Assembly: GCA_020726505.1 (NCBI GenBank)
Contig: JAHLEZ010000005.1
Coordinates: forward strand, 3,388,069-3,452,068
Length of the DNA stretch: 64,000 nucleotides
Source of the DNA: Leptodontidium sp. MPI-SDFR-AT-0119
Taxonomy: Eukaryota; Ascomycota; Leotiomycetes; Helotiales; Leptodontidiaceae
Direction: 5' to 3'
Shown here one piece after another: positions 36,601-48,619 of the stretch (positions are counted from its first letter, which is position 1; every line of letters starts with the position of its first letter). The notes beneath the pieces were generated by a model. That model was not told where the DNA came from and ran no database searches. It saw only the letters and a list, made by a program, of their open reading frames with translations. Made by a program: the position numbers and the translations under genes.

Positions 36601-37990
36601 GTACAAGTCTTTCTTTAATAAGGCATTTAACTTCTAGTAGTTAACGTATAGCCGGAGACTACTGTCGACTTTTTTGGCGAAGAGAATAAGGGCTATATAT
36701 AGTATATTAAAGGGCTTAATAAATCCCTTGTGTAAATTATTAATAATATATTACTTAGTCTTTAATAACTGTTCTTTAGTTATACGCTAGAGAGGTTTAA
36801 AGGACAAGTCGTTCTCCTTAGTAAGCTCGATTTAGTAGTCTATACCTTAGCGATACGCGAGTAACTCGTTAGAGGCTTATTAAGAGAAGAGAGGAGTATA
36901 TTCTTAGTACTTTACTAAGAGCTTCTTACTTATTAACTTATTATCTTACGCGTACTTGGCCTTTAAGGCCTCTTTTAGAGTTAAGTCTCTATTTATTAAT
37001 ACGAGTTTAACGCTTAATTAATTTAAGGCCTCTCGCTAACGACGAGTTAGTTCTTAGTCGATCTTAAGTACTAATGTCACGAAAGTTTATACCTTATTTT
37101 TCTTAGCCCTCTTAAGTCGGAGGTACGTTATAAACATCGTTATTATTAATATAAGGAAGATTTTCGTAGTGAGTACCTTTATTTAGTAATTCGTTAGAGA
37201 GGCTCTATAAGTTCTCTTATCTTTAAGTAGTAATCCTAGATCACGGGATATTAAAGGGTTTAATTACTCTTTTATAACCTACAGGCGCTCTTTGACTTCT
37301 TTAGTAAAGCTCGAGGGTCGAGTTAGCGAGACACTAGCGATAAGTCGGACGGGGGCCTTTGTCTTAAGGGAATCGTCGAGTGCCGTAAGCTTAACTTGTC
37401 TTTAGTAGTAGTTATTTATGTCTATAAGGGTATCCCTTCGTTTCGTGTTAAGTTAGTAAGACTTAACAATTAGCTTATTAGAATAATTAATATTAATAAA
37501 GACTCGTTAATTAAAGTATAACTAGACGGGTATATTTAATAGTTATTTTAGTCGATTACAGTTCTTTGTATATAACTACTTTAAGTCGTAATACTTAAGG
37601 AACTTCCGACTAATTAAGACGTTAGTGTTTCTTAAGTTAGTTACTAAAAAGGGGAAGTTAATTTACTAGTAATTAATTGTTAAAGTAAGTAAGACGGCCG
37701 TATTAATTAGTTTGCTTTTCTTGTTATTATAATTAGTTAAGATAATTAGTTAAGGGAGGGATATAAAAGAGATATTAAATTACTTGACGAGTTAATATAC
37801 AAAAGAGGTTTTAATAGCACTAAAAATATTAGTTTCGCTATTAATATATGTAAGAGTCTTAATAAAGAATTTATTCCTTCTTAGTTTAATACTAATTAAG
37901 AATTGTCGTCTTTTAATAAGAGCACAGAAATTAAATATTAAGTCCTTTTATAAATTGTGGCTTATGTCGAGGTATAAGTCTTTGCCACGG
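33648..37990 (-). pseudogene. Gypsy A2 pol, RIP-inactivated
   Basis: Collinear with A1 pol (offset about 22,431 bp), with the same order RT, RNase H, integrase, chromodomain read right to left. The reverse transcriptase catalytic box at 36351-36340 reads YIDN; A1 still has YIDD. The second metal-binding Asp has been lost by a G-to-A change, so this copy would be inactive even without its many stop codons. Short open stretches such as 36373-36591 on the plus strand are antisense shadows. Confidence 0.85.
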
Positions 37991-38029
37991 CTTAAGAGTT
38001 TTTTAATAGCTCGTTAGTCTTTAGATCTT

Positions 38030-39424
38030 CGTTAACAACTAACTGTGAAATCGACTTATTAAGAGCCTAGTCTTTACGGCGCTTGGGACAGCCGCTAGCT
38101 TAATAGCCGGTCTTGTTATAGTAGAGATAAGTGTTAAAAGAGACGTCCTTAAGTGTAAGAGGAGGTACGGGGGACTTAAGTCGGCGCAAGACAGGCGAAG
38201 GGGAGGGCGTACGCTAGCGGACATCTGACGACTGTCTTAGAGTCGGTGGTCTTTATACGTAAGTAGTAAGGGTAAGTGAAGTCGAACGCTAGTTGTCCTT
38301 CTTTAAGATGCCGCGCGAGTCACTAGTATTAATATTATTAAAGGAGACTCGAGGGGCTTCGCGGACAGTAGTAATAGTACGTTTATTAGCTCGTCTAGTA
38401 ATAATATTTTATAACTCGCGATCTAAGACGGCTAAGAACTCGTTAAAAGTTATATAATCTCTGGCGAATTTATACTTCTTAGTTTAAATATTATACTTAA
38501 GCTTATTTAAGACTTTCTTGTATACGTCGTCGAACTAGCGGTTAAGTAAGATTTTTCTAGTAGCCGCGTAAGTTATAAACTTTATATAGAACTTGTTATA
38601 AGTTATATTACTTATTTATAGTTAGTTATACTTGAGCTTAGTGGCCTATACTTAGTTGTAATTAAAGAAACACTAGTCTAAAGCCTTTAAGACGTCGGCG
38701 GCTCTATTAAAGTCTCTAGTGAAGTCGGGGTTTATTTATTAAAGAATAATAGTCTTAGCCTCTCCCTTTATATACTTAAAGTAAGCGTAGACCTGCGATT
38801 CGCTAGTGAGGAAGTTACTTAAGTATTTTTAAATAAAGAGCTTTATATTTATCTTTTAGGCGTCGTATTTAATTTCGCCCTTATAATTACTAAAGGAGGT
38901 ACAAGAATACTTGACCTTATTAAGCTCGACGGCGGGGATGCCGGGGTTCAACTTAGGGAGGTAATAGTCGGCGGTAGGCTAGAGGTCCGCCGTAAGGGCT
39001 CGTATTAATTAGTTAGAAGGAGAGGGAGTACTAGTCTCTTGGCGAGGGTTATTAATAGTATATTAAGTGAGGGCTTATGTGACGGCGGCGGCGATAGTAA
39101 AGTTAATAAAGTCCTTGATTAGTTAATTTACTTTAGCTTATTAAGCGGGAGTAAGGCCCTTTATATTAGTAGGCTCTAGTGATACGTCAAAGAAACGCTA
39201 GGGCTTGTCCTTTAAGTCTGAGTCGAATCCGTTAAAGCTTTCCGGCTCCTTTAAGAGAGTCTCGACTAAAGGGATAAGGGTGTTAGTAAAGCCTAGCCGT
39301 ATAAGGGCGCTTTTTTCTCTAGAACTTCGCTAACGAGGGAGAGAGACTAGTAAAGGTAATAAGGTGGGGTTAAGGGGTGTTTGAGGTTATTAATTGATTT
39401 ATTAATTAAATATACGTTCGAAAC
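38030..39424 (-). pseudogene. Gypsy A2 gag with destroyed zinc knuckle
   Basis: It corresponds to A1 15600-16993. The start codon is ATA rather than ATG. The zinc knuckle at 38129-38088 reads YLYYNKTGY-stop-ASGC: two Cys and the His have become Tyr and the Trp a stop, while the last Cys that A1 lost is still present. The two copies therefore mutated independently. Confidence 0.8.
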
Positions 39425-39639
39425 AACGGCGCACGTTAAGTTACGGCAAAGTAAGTTAAACGCGAGAGAATATCTAGCTTTCTTTAAGATAGTCTACTAT
39501 AAGGGTAGAGAGGTACTTATTTATTAAATAGGCTAAGGTATTAAGGCTCGTTATTAACTTATTATAAGGGCAAGTCGATAAAGCGTAAGACTAAGTGAGA
39601 TATAACACTTTATAACGAAGGGGTATTAGTCTTTTCTTA

Positions 39640-39939
39640 TATTACGGCTAGCCAAAGGTTAATATAACGAGTTGACTTAAGCTTTATATTTAGACTTAAG
39701 GCTACGCTTAGAATCGAGAAGAAAAGACAAGGAGGAAAGGAGAGCTCTCTATAAGGGGGAGCTTAAGTATAAATATATAAAGGAGCCTTCTAATAGGGCC
39801 TAGCGTAGTCGGGGGCTATTCATCCACATGTCGCAGGCTCGCCACTAAGTCTTCCCTATTAGGCTTAGCGCCGTCGCATAGCCAGCGATGCTACGAGCCC
39901 GTGTCGGTTAGAATGCGAGGCGCATCGTAGGTCGTAACA
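39640..39939 (-). repeat. 5' LTR of gypsy A2
   Basis: 300 bp, TATTACGGCTAG to GTCGTAACA, followed by GTTAC. Less altered in its right half than the 3' LTR. Confidence 0.9.
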
Positions 39940-39944
39940 GTTAC

Positions 39945-40904
39945 ATTAATATATAACGTTCTAAACTTAAACTTCTTATAAATGTGAATTATAATTAATG
40001 CCGTCCGAGAGCTTATTATAAAAGGTAAGGATATTCTTGATTCGCGAGGCTATAAATATTTAAGACATCTTAAAGAAAGAGGGGAAGCAACGGTGAAGGG
40101 GGCTAAGATGACGTGGGATGCGAGGAGGTTAATAGTTATCCTTACTATCGTCGTCTAGTAGTTTACTAAGATTAAGAGCACTTTATACTTTACTTTTGCC
40201 TTTGTCTAACTCGGGGGTAAGAGTTTCCTTAATTAAGGAATAAAGAGGAGTAACCTTATCTTGGAAAGTCATAGATTTAAGGGCGGATTTACGTGGCAAA
40301 GGCTCGTTAGTAATAAGTCGCTGTTATTAAAGAGTTGTCCTTAAGCGCTAGTTCTTTATATAGCTCTCTGTGAGTTAATCTTTTAAAATGCGAAGCCGGC
40401 TTTCTTATATTGTTTCTCTTATATATGTCCTTATAGGCTTTACACTACTCCCTAGCGTGTACTAACTTATTATTTGGCTAAGGTTAACACTAAGCGTATT
40501 ATTGGAAGTATTAGCCTTAGGGGTATTAACATTAAGGGAGCTAGGAAAGGGAACGGAAGAAGAGGCGGACGACATATTAGCGTCGTCTATAACAGATTAC
40601 TTTATTAAAGGGGAGACGACTTTCGGCTTAACTTAACGAGTTAAAGGGAGAGCTCTAGTGAAGAGAAGTTGTCGACTTTATTATATAGAAGCGGAAGTTA
40701 AAGAGGAAAAGGAGGGTATTAGTAGCAAAGTAAATATTAACTTTATTATTAATAGAGGTTTTAATGTTATTATTTGTTAAGCTATAAGGCTTAGTATAGG
40801 CCTTTTTTGTATTTAAGCTTTTAAGTCGTAATTATTTATAAGAGAATTAAGGGGAGGAGGATATTTATTGTCTTCTTAGACGGGTTAAAAAGAGTTGTAA
40901 ATAA
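39945..40904 (-). pseudogene. Old gypsy B, gag N-terminal region and leader, part 3
   Basis: It aligns with young B at about 47,328-48,227: the same leader word GATATTTATTGTCTTCTTAGACG before the LTR, and the same gag start region with CAT at about 40,571-40,573. RIP-degraded. It continues into the 5' LTR fragment at 40905. Confidence 0.75.
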
Positions 40905-41012
40905 TGTGACGCTTACCTTAAAAAGACGGCAATCACGTGTAATTAACGCCTTATATATTAATACAAGATATATAATAATACTAAGTATTAACTTAGAATG
41001 TACAACTATAAA
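40905..41012 (-). repeat. Left 108 bp of the old gypsy B 5' LTR, split by young B
   Basis: It begins TGTGACGCTTACC and ends ACAACTATAAA. The rest of the same LTR resumes at 48475 after young gypsy B. ATAAA is present at 41008-41012 and 48475-48479, a perfect target-site duplication. The two halves together (minus the duplicated 5 bp) make one LTR of about 248 bp. Confidence 0.88.
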
Positions 41013-41259
41013 TGTGACGCTTGCCCTAGAAAGACGGCAATCACGTGTAACTGACGCCTCACATATTAACACAGGACATATGACAATACTAAGTATTAAC
41101 TTAGAATCTACAACTATAGAGAAAAGAAGGTAAGGAAAGAAGAGGTCTATATACAAGAGATTAGTATGTCTAGTACTATAGTAATCTCGGTACGTCCCGA
41201 TTGGGCAGTACTAAGTGGAGCTAGTGGAAATGAGGCTCTAGACAGCAGTAGTCGTTATA
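41013..41259 (-). repeat. 3' LTR of young gypsy B
   Basis: 247 bp, TGTGACGCTTGCCC to GTCGTTATA (CGTCACA in the partner). Next to it lies TTA and nine C on the plus strand, the polypurine tract. Confidence 0.9.
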
Positions 41260-41271
41260 TTACCCCCCCCC

Positions 41272-44200
41272 TCCAGAAAAAGCTCGTCCTCGAGCGTTAG
41301 TCTATCTCCTTGTTATTATTGAGGTCGTCGTAGTCGTTAATACTATTTTCTTATACTTTAATCTATTTAGGTAGCTTAGTAGGGGGTCTTACTTATTCGA
41401 GGTGACTGAGGTGAAAATCCCTGACTTTATATAAAGTATACTTAAGGTTAAAGGCATTATACTAGTCTAAGTCAACGTCTTAATTAAGCTAAGTGACACG
41501 GTAAGACAAAGTCTTACCTTTCTTACGGCAAGTAAGCACTTCTTCTAGTTCCTACTTATCGTCGCCTATAATATTAATCGGCGGGGGGGCATCTTATACT
41601 TGGCCTAGTAAAGGATCGTTAAGGTCCCGGCGAAGCTTACTAGTCGGAAAGACGTTATAGACCTTTATACTCGCTAGTAATTTTAGGCGGTATAAGTATC
41701 TTACTTTCTCGAGCACTTTAAATAGTCTATTAGTTAATATATTTAACTTCTTAAATAGACGGAGTGTCTTAAAGTAACGTATGTCGAGTTAGACTAGGCT
41801 GTCTTTATTAAAGTCGACATCGCGGCGAGAGGCGTTATAGGACTTAACTATCTTGACTTAGGCCACAGTGAGGTTCGATCGAGCTATGTCCTAAGCTTTC
41901 TTATAGCGTTAAGTATAATTAATAGTTTATTAAGTATTTAACTTATTAGCGGGGGTAACTGAGTCTAGTAAGTTAATTTTCTAGTCTTAATTCGTACGTA
42001 ATACGTATCTATAGACTACCTTAAATAGAGAGAGTCCCCTTAAAGAATTATATAGGAGGGACATTTAGGCGTAGTTTATAATAGGGAGGTACTTTAACTA
42101 GTCGTCTTAGTAATACGTAATAAAAAGTTAGAGTCGTTTTTGTAAGTATTAGTTATATACTTCAGTCTAGCCGTCTATTTATAAGTAGTTAGTAGTAAAT
42201 AGTTATCTCTTAGTTCCGAGGATCTTACTAAGGGCGGTCTAAAACCTAAAGACAAACTAGGGGCCTTTATTAAAAGTAATAGTTAAAGGAGTATTAAAGT
42301 AATAATACACGTGGTATATATATATAATAGCTAGCTTCTAAGTATCTGTTGTCTTTTAATAAGGGATACTAATAGCTTATTTACTAAATCTATTAATAAA
42401 GACAAGGACGTTATCGAATCTATACTTGTCTTTAGTAAAGGAGTAGTAATCTACGGTGATATATTCTTATAGTCTAGATAGAATAGGGAAAGGATAGAGG
42501 AATCCAGGCTTTTTATCCCGGGGAACTTGAATTCGTTAGTATATATAATAGTTACAGTAATACTACTAAACTATAGACGTGATTTTATACTACTAGTACT
42601 AAGAAGAGAGTATTTAAATCGTCTTCTTAGCACTAAGGTACGCTATAGTGACTTAATTATAGACCTCTCGTATAAGGAGAGTTCAGAGGTAATTGACATC
42701 AGGGACTAAGAGGCGGCCGTCGTAGAGTAAGAAGTCACCTACTAAGCTAAGTTTACTTAGAGAACTTAATATAACTTACTTACGTAGAGCTTATAAAGAA
42801 GGAGTAATGCGATTAGTTTTTAAGATTTATTATACGACAGAGAATATTAGTGTGAGGGCAGTGAGCTTAACGTCGGCTACTAGCGCGTCGGCGTCGTTAA
42901 GCGGCCGCAACTTTATAGACAGTAAGTTAAGGTTAATTTAGTCTTAGCGTAAGAGTTATTAAAGGCGTTAAGTCTTCTTCGTAAAGTTCTATTAATCTAA
43001 CTCGTTTAACTTACGAGAAAGTGCGTTTATTAAGGAGTTATAAATTCTAGGGCGGTACGTGATTATAAAATTATAGTCCGCTAAGAGCTCTGTCTATTGT
43101 GCTTACTTAGTATTTAACTACTTAGAAGTTATAAAGTATTCTAAGGCCTTATAGTCTGTTATAACACGGACTTAGTAGGGGGCTCTTACTAATTTAGCAC
43201 GTTAATACTTAAAGGATCTAATAATAACTAGTATCTCTTTGTCGTGTATTACGTAATTGAGCTTAATAAGTAATATAGTCTTTAAAAAGAAAGTAACAGG
43301 GAACTAGTCGTCGCCGTACTATTAGGAAAGGACTCCGGCTATAATACTATTACTAGTATTTGTCTTTAAGAAGTAAGGTAAATCCTGTCGGTAGTGTCTT
43401 AAGAGAAGTGCGAACGTGAGAGTATGTTTTAAGAGGTCGAAGGCGCCTTCGTATTTTATAATAAAGCGGAAGGGAACGTTATTCTTAGTTAATTAAATAA
43501 GAGGTTTCGTTATAATACTATAGTCGTAAATAAATCTCTAGTAAAAGTTATAAAAACCAAAGAAAGACTACATACTTTTAATAGAGCTAAAGTAAGTCTA
43601 TTCACGAACGATAGAGACCTTCTTAGGATCAACTTCTAAGCTAGAAGTTAATATAATAAATCTTAAGTACTTAGTTTGTGTTACTTTAAACTTATATTTC
43701 TTTAAGTCGGCTTATAGCCTAGCGTCGTTAAGGCGTTAAAGCACTTTTCTAACGTGGAGCTAGTGTTATAAGGGGTCTTTAAAATATATAAGAATATCGT
43801 CTAAGTACGTTATATAGAAATTATTAAGGTAATCGAAGAGAATATCGTTTATATAGCGCTAGTAGGTAGCAAGGCTATTAATTAGGCCAAATAGAAGAAC
43901 TTTGTACTTATATACGTTATACTTCGTGCGGAAGGTAATGTACTCCTCTGATATTGAGTCTATTTAGATTTAGTGAAAGGCTTAACGAATGTCTAATTTA
44001 GTGAAGATACGAGTATTAGTTATGCGAGCTAAGGTCTTATTAATTAGAGGTAAGGGGTATCAGTCCTTTTAAGTAAGGGAATTTAGCACCCGAAAATTAA
44101 TATATAACTGTAGGGAGCTATTCGGCTTCTTAACGAAAAGAATAGGGGCCGTAAATAGTACTTGAGACGGCTTAATAAATCCTTTGTCTAAGTTATTTAT

Positions 44201-46100
44201 AATATATTCTTTAATAGCCTCAAGTTCTTTAGTCGACATCTTATATAGTAGTGAATACTTAAGTGCTTTCTCGCCCTCTCCTTTTAGCTTAATTTTATAA
44301 TTGTACGAGCGGTAAGGGGGGAGAATATTACTTTCTACCTTAGAAAATACGTGAGTCTAATTAGCGTATTTTAGGGGAATTATTAGCTTAACGTCTAGCT
44401 CTTAAATAGAGAGTGTAAATTATATGGCTAACTAGTAACGGTAAGTGAGTTTAATAGTTAAGGCTAATATAGTAGCGACTTTCTCTCGCTCTTAGTTTCT
44501 TTAATTAATTAAAACATTAATTTCTTATAGAGTTACTATAAATATCTTATTTTTAGACTTCTGCTTTATTAATATATAGAACGCTACGGCGCTAATCAAG
44601 AAGATCTTAACGATTAGACGTTAACAAGCTTTCTTACGTCACTTTATAATTAGTAACTTATCTCGTAGTTAAGGAGAAGAAGTTAAGGAAGGAGGAGCTT
44701 TTATAATTAAGTCGTGTACGAGAGAGTGTTACGTTTATATCTTCTAAAGTAAATTAGCGTAGTCCTTAATATATATTCTACGCGTAGAAGAAGCGAATTA
44801 AGGGGAGTTAGTCTAGTCTCGAGGGTATAAGAGCTCGGCGGTTCCGCTCTCTAACTCAGTAACTTCCATTTAGGCCAGTTTAATTAAGATATATGTATTA
44901 TCTAGTCGTAGGAGCGGTTATATATGTTAACTAAGCTAGTTATTTAATATACTTCTTAGTTAAAGTAAGGAACCGTTAGTAACAGAGTGCGCGCGCTTTC
45001 TAAGCTTTATTATATGTCGTACTTATTAATACGCGAGCTCTATAATATATAGAGGATTAATAATAAAGGTAAGTTCGACAGTAATACTAATATCGGGGAT
45101 TAATTAAGGGCAATATTATATACTTAAAAGGCGCGGATCTAAATATTTCTAACTTTTAGAGATTAATATAAAATTTATTATTAGCGTAGCTTCTTTAATT
45201 AATATAGCGGCGCGGCCACTTCTAGAGGCTACTATATGTTTCGAAACGAAGTATTTATTAGAAGGTGTAATAAGAGAAGAAAGTAAAGAATACGTAGGGG
45301 GTTTTATACTTAAAATAAGAAGGAAAGAAGAAGTAGACGAAGTATTAAGTGTTAAAGAGACAAAGGGGTGAATTTCCTCTACTAGCGCCGTAGGCTCGAT
45401 TCTGGGGGGGTATAAATTCTCGACTCTATACTTCTAGCACGACTATAACCGGTTTCCTTGATCTTTCTTTTTACGACTTATAGTAGTTCCGTAGTTAGAG
45501 ATTAGTTATAAGTGTAGGCTCAATAACTATATATCCGTAGAATTAATATCTTTAATATCTAATATAATTTAATTATATTACGCGAGATACTAGGTTTGAT
45601 TTTCTATTAATATAATCGCTGGTTTTCTAGACTTAGTAATAGTCGAGGGATTAATAATAATAAGTTCTGAGGTTATTAAGAAAGTAAGGGAGTAACTAGC
45701 GTATATGTCGAAATTTAACTTAACGCGCCGGCTAGAATTAACTATAGAATCGTCTTATAACGGGTTACTATAATTATTATAACACAAAGTCGTAGACTTT
45801 AAGTAAATAGTAAGTCTAAATATTCTATAAGTCCTTACTTCGGCGGTTACTAATTCTAATAGAGTTTCTAAGGTATTTATACTTAGCGCGGGAAGTAAGG
45901 GTGAATTAGTTATCGAAGTCGACTTAATAAATTAAGTATTATAGTAGCTCTAAAATTCACGTAACTTAACGTCTTTACACTCGGCGTCGCGCTAGTGGCG
46001 TTAGTAAATTTTATATACACGTAAGTCTTAGACCTTAATTAGTTTGTTATAACTTACTATTAAGGGGTAGTCCGATGGCTAGATAAGCCGTCGTTTAGTA
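41272..46100 (-). pseudogene. Young gypsy B pol (RT, RNase H, integrase, chromodomain)
   Basis: Minus strand. Reverse transcriptase reads FGLINSLATY, RYINDILFDYLNNFY and then the catalytic YLDD (43808-43797, DD intact) followed by ILIY. At the C-terminus a chromodomain-like stretch (about 41,560-41,300) reads LEEVLTCRKKGKTLSYRV and then YKVRDFHLSHLE, and the frame runs on through TSFFWRGG into the polypurine tract. RNase H and integrase lie between. They are present by position and partial motifs but were not resolved in detail. Stops replace Gln and Trp codons throughout. Confidence 0.8.
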
Positions 46101-46199
46101 GTATTTAAGAGTACTTCGTGATACTTTAGCTATAATCTTCTAATAATTACTCTATAGTTTCTTAAGTGAGTGATTAAGAAAGGAGTAAATAATTATAGA

Positions 46200-47898
46200 C
46201 GCTTATTAACTGTTAAATTCAACGTAGTATAGTAGTTAATAGTCTAGCTAGTTCGACTATTAAATCTTTTAACAGGGATAAGTGAAGGCAGTAAGTGAAT
46301 TAAAGGTTTTAAAAAGAAAGAAAGAGACTTTAAAAGAGAGTGATTAATAAAATAGTAACTATTAACTCCGGAATTAAGAAGTATAAGTAGTTTATACGTA
46401 AGTCTATTCTTAGAGAGAGTGATATAAGTAGTGAGTGCTAGTCTATTAAGAAGCTTTATAAGGTCAAGATGTTATATATCTTATATTATGCCTAAAAAGG
46501 AGCCTTTTCTTAAGTTAAGTCTTTTACTTGTAGGGTAAGTTCCTCCACTAGTAAGTTGTCGTTATCGTCTATAACTTGACTATTAGACATAAGACTACTA
46601 TTATTGGCGCTTACTTCTATTTCGTTAATATAAGAGGTATAATTACAACTAAGGGGCCGTTAAGCGAAATGCCGAGGGGCATTCGTTAGTGTTTGGGCAC
46701 GAGGTATGTCGGCTCGTGTAGAGATTTATTGACTTAGGGGTTAATTAGTCTCTCGTTGTTAGGACGAAGAAGTAATAGAAGTTTAGAGTGACTTTCCCGT
46801 AGTCCCTAAGGAGATATTAACTTAAGATCGGGGATAAGAATTTATACTTGTCGCTGAGGGGCTAAAGCGACTAGCGTAAATAATACTCTCTATAATCTAT
46901 CCTTAGTCTTCGGCTTGAACTACTCTTATATACTCTTTTAGAGTTTTAGCTCTCTAATACTTATAGAACAGTTACTTGCGTAAGCGGGACAGAAGCTTGT
47001 CTTATAAGTCTATTTTAAGTATTAAGTTATTAATTACGCCGCCTTAACTAGTAAGAATTCTGAACTATTAATAGAAATCCTAAAAGGTTTGTCTTACGGC
47101 TTTTATCTTTAACGTAAAGTAAAAGTTACGCGCTATCTATTACTTATAAAGGTTAGTCAAGAATTTAATTACTTAGTTAACTAAGTCAAGCGTATCTGTG
47201 ATATTTCTGTCGTCATTAAGTGTTAGGGACAAGAAGGAGGGTTCTAGGAACGTGCGAGTTATTCTTTTTATTTATATTAGTAGTTAGTCCTTCCGGTAGT
47301 CGTCGTTGACGAAGTATTAATCGTACCGGCGTAAGGCGTTCTAGACTTAGACTTCCCATAGACGTGGACTATAGCTAATACCGTCTGAAAGCTTATTGTT
47401 TAGGTTAGGGATCTTCTCGATTCGTGAGGCCGTAGACATTTAGGACATCTTAGAAAAGGATAAGGAACGATAACGTGAGATACGAAGAGGTCGGTAGCCG
47501 TCTTCACTGTCGTCGTCTAATAGTCTACTAAGATCAGGAACACTTTATGCCTTACCTTTGCCTTTGTCTAACTCGGGGGTAGGAGTTTTCTTAATTAAGG
47601 GATAAAGGAGTATGTCCCCTTTTTAAAAAGTTATAGATCTTGGGGCGAATCTGCGTAATAGAAGCTCGTCGGTCGTAAGTCGCTGTTATTAAAGAGACAG
47701 CTTCAACCGCTGGTTCTCTATATGACTCTCCGCGAGCTGCTCTTTTAAGATGCGAAGTCGGCTTTCTTATAATATCTCTTTTATATGTGTCCTTGTAGGC
47801 TCTATACTACTCCCTAGCGTATTAGTAGAAGTATTAACTCTAGGGGTGTTAGTATCGGGAGAGTTAGGTAAGGGGACGGAAGAAGAAGTAGACGACAT
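46200..47898 (-). pseudogene. Young gypsy B gag, few stops
   Basis: Minus strand from ATG at 47898 (MSSTSSSVPLPNSPDTNTP). A Ser/Thr/Pro-rich head is followed by a coiled-coil-like segment, LRILKEQLAESHIENQRLKL, and then a gag core with ISRYRSLSFSKMS, SRIEKIPNLNNKLSDG, RNALRRYDQYF-like sequence and GVINNLILKIDLQDKLLSRL. Most defects are single TAA/TAG codons at former Gln positions, so the ancestral frame is easy to follow. The capsid-like fold is inferred from family knowledge. The C-terminal boundary is approximate. The open plus-strand stretch at 47750-47998 is an antisense shadow. Confidence 0.75.
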
Positions 47899-48227
47899 AT
47901 CGGCGTCGTTTATAGCGGGTTACTTTATTGAGGGAGGGACGACTTTCGGCTTGGCTTGTCGAGTTAGAGGGAGAGGTCTAGCGAAGAGGGGGTTTTGACT
48001 TCGTCGTGTAGAAGTAGAGGTCGGGGAGGAGAATGAAGGTAATAGTGGCGAAGTGGATATTGACTTCGTTGTTAGTAGGGGTTTTGATACTATTATTCGT
48101 TAAGTTATAAGGCTTAGTATAAGCCTTTCCTGTATTTGAGCTTCTAGGTCGTAACTACTCACAGGAGAATTAGGGGGCGAGGGATATTTACTGTCTTCTT
48201 AGACGTAAAGAAAAGAGTTGTAGATAA

Positions 48228-48474
48228 TGTGACGCTTGCTCTAGAAAGACGGTAATCACGTGTAACTGACGCCTTATATATTAATATAAGACATATGACG
48301 ATATTAAGTATTAACTTAGAATTTACAACTATAAAGAAAAGAAGGTAGGGAAAGAAGAGGTCTATATATAAGAGATTAGTATGTCTAGCACTATAGTAAT
48401 CTCGGTACGTCCCGATCGGGCAGTACTAAGTGGAGCCGGTGGAAATGAGGCTCTGGACAGCGGCAGTCGTCACA
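48228..48474 (-). repeat. 5' LTR of young gypsy B
   Basis: 247 bp, TGTGACGCTTGCTC to GTCGTCACA. Contains TATATATAAGAG (48361-48372) as a likely TATA element. Pairs with 41013-41259. Confidence 0.9.
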
Positions 48475-48619
48475 ATAAAGGAAAAAAGGTAAGGAAAGAA
48501 GAGGTCTATATATAAGAGGTCAATATGCCTAGCACTATAGTAATCTCGGTACGTCCCGATTAGGAAGTACTAAGTGGAGCCGGTGGAAATGAGGCTCTGG
48601 GCATCGCCGGTCGTCACAG
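48475..48619 (-). repeat. Right part of the old gypsy B 5' LTR
   Basis: It starts with the duplicated ATAAA and continues GGAAAAAAGGTAAGGAAAG to CCGGTCGTCACA. It is the continuation of 40905-41012 interrupted by young B. Confidence 0.88.

Larger units (their letters stand above)
33348..39939 (-). mobile_element. Gypsy A2, full-length chromovirus-type LTR retrotransposon
   Basis: 6,592 bp with 300-bp LTRs at 33348-33647 and 39640-39939 and a perfect target-site duplication GTTAC (33343-33347 and 39940-39944). It is collinear with A1 minus copia C2. It lies inside the gag region of old gypsy B in the same orientation. All genes are broken. Confidence 0.95.
41013..48474 (-). mobile_element. Young gypsy B, full-length chromovirus-type LTR retrotransposon
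   Basis: 7,462 bp with 247-bp LTRs (41013-41259 and 48228-48474), inserted into the LTR of an older element of the same family with target-site duplication ATAAA. Minus-strand order: 5' LTR, leader, gag, pol with RT, RNase H and integrase, C-terminal chromodomain, polypurine tract, 3' LTR. It is less AT-shifted than old B, so it has suffered less RIP. Confidence 0.93.

Noticed and set aside
40905..41259. A single 355-bp LTR with an internal 108-bp tandem duplication
   Set aside because: The duplicated part is explained by young gypsy B inserting into an older LTR: ATAAA flanks the young element, and the remainder of the old LTR resumes at 48475.
47750..47998. 82-codon plus-strand open frame in gypsy B
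   Set aside because: It is antisense to the gag N-terminus (ATG at 47898 on the minus strand), which has a recognisable gag sequence. It shows no motif of its own.
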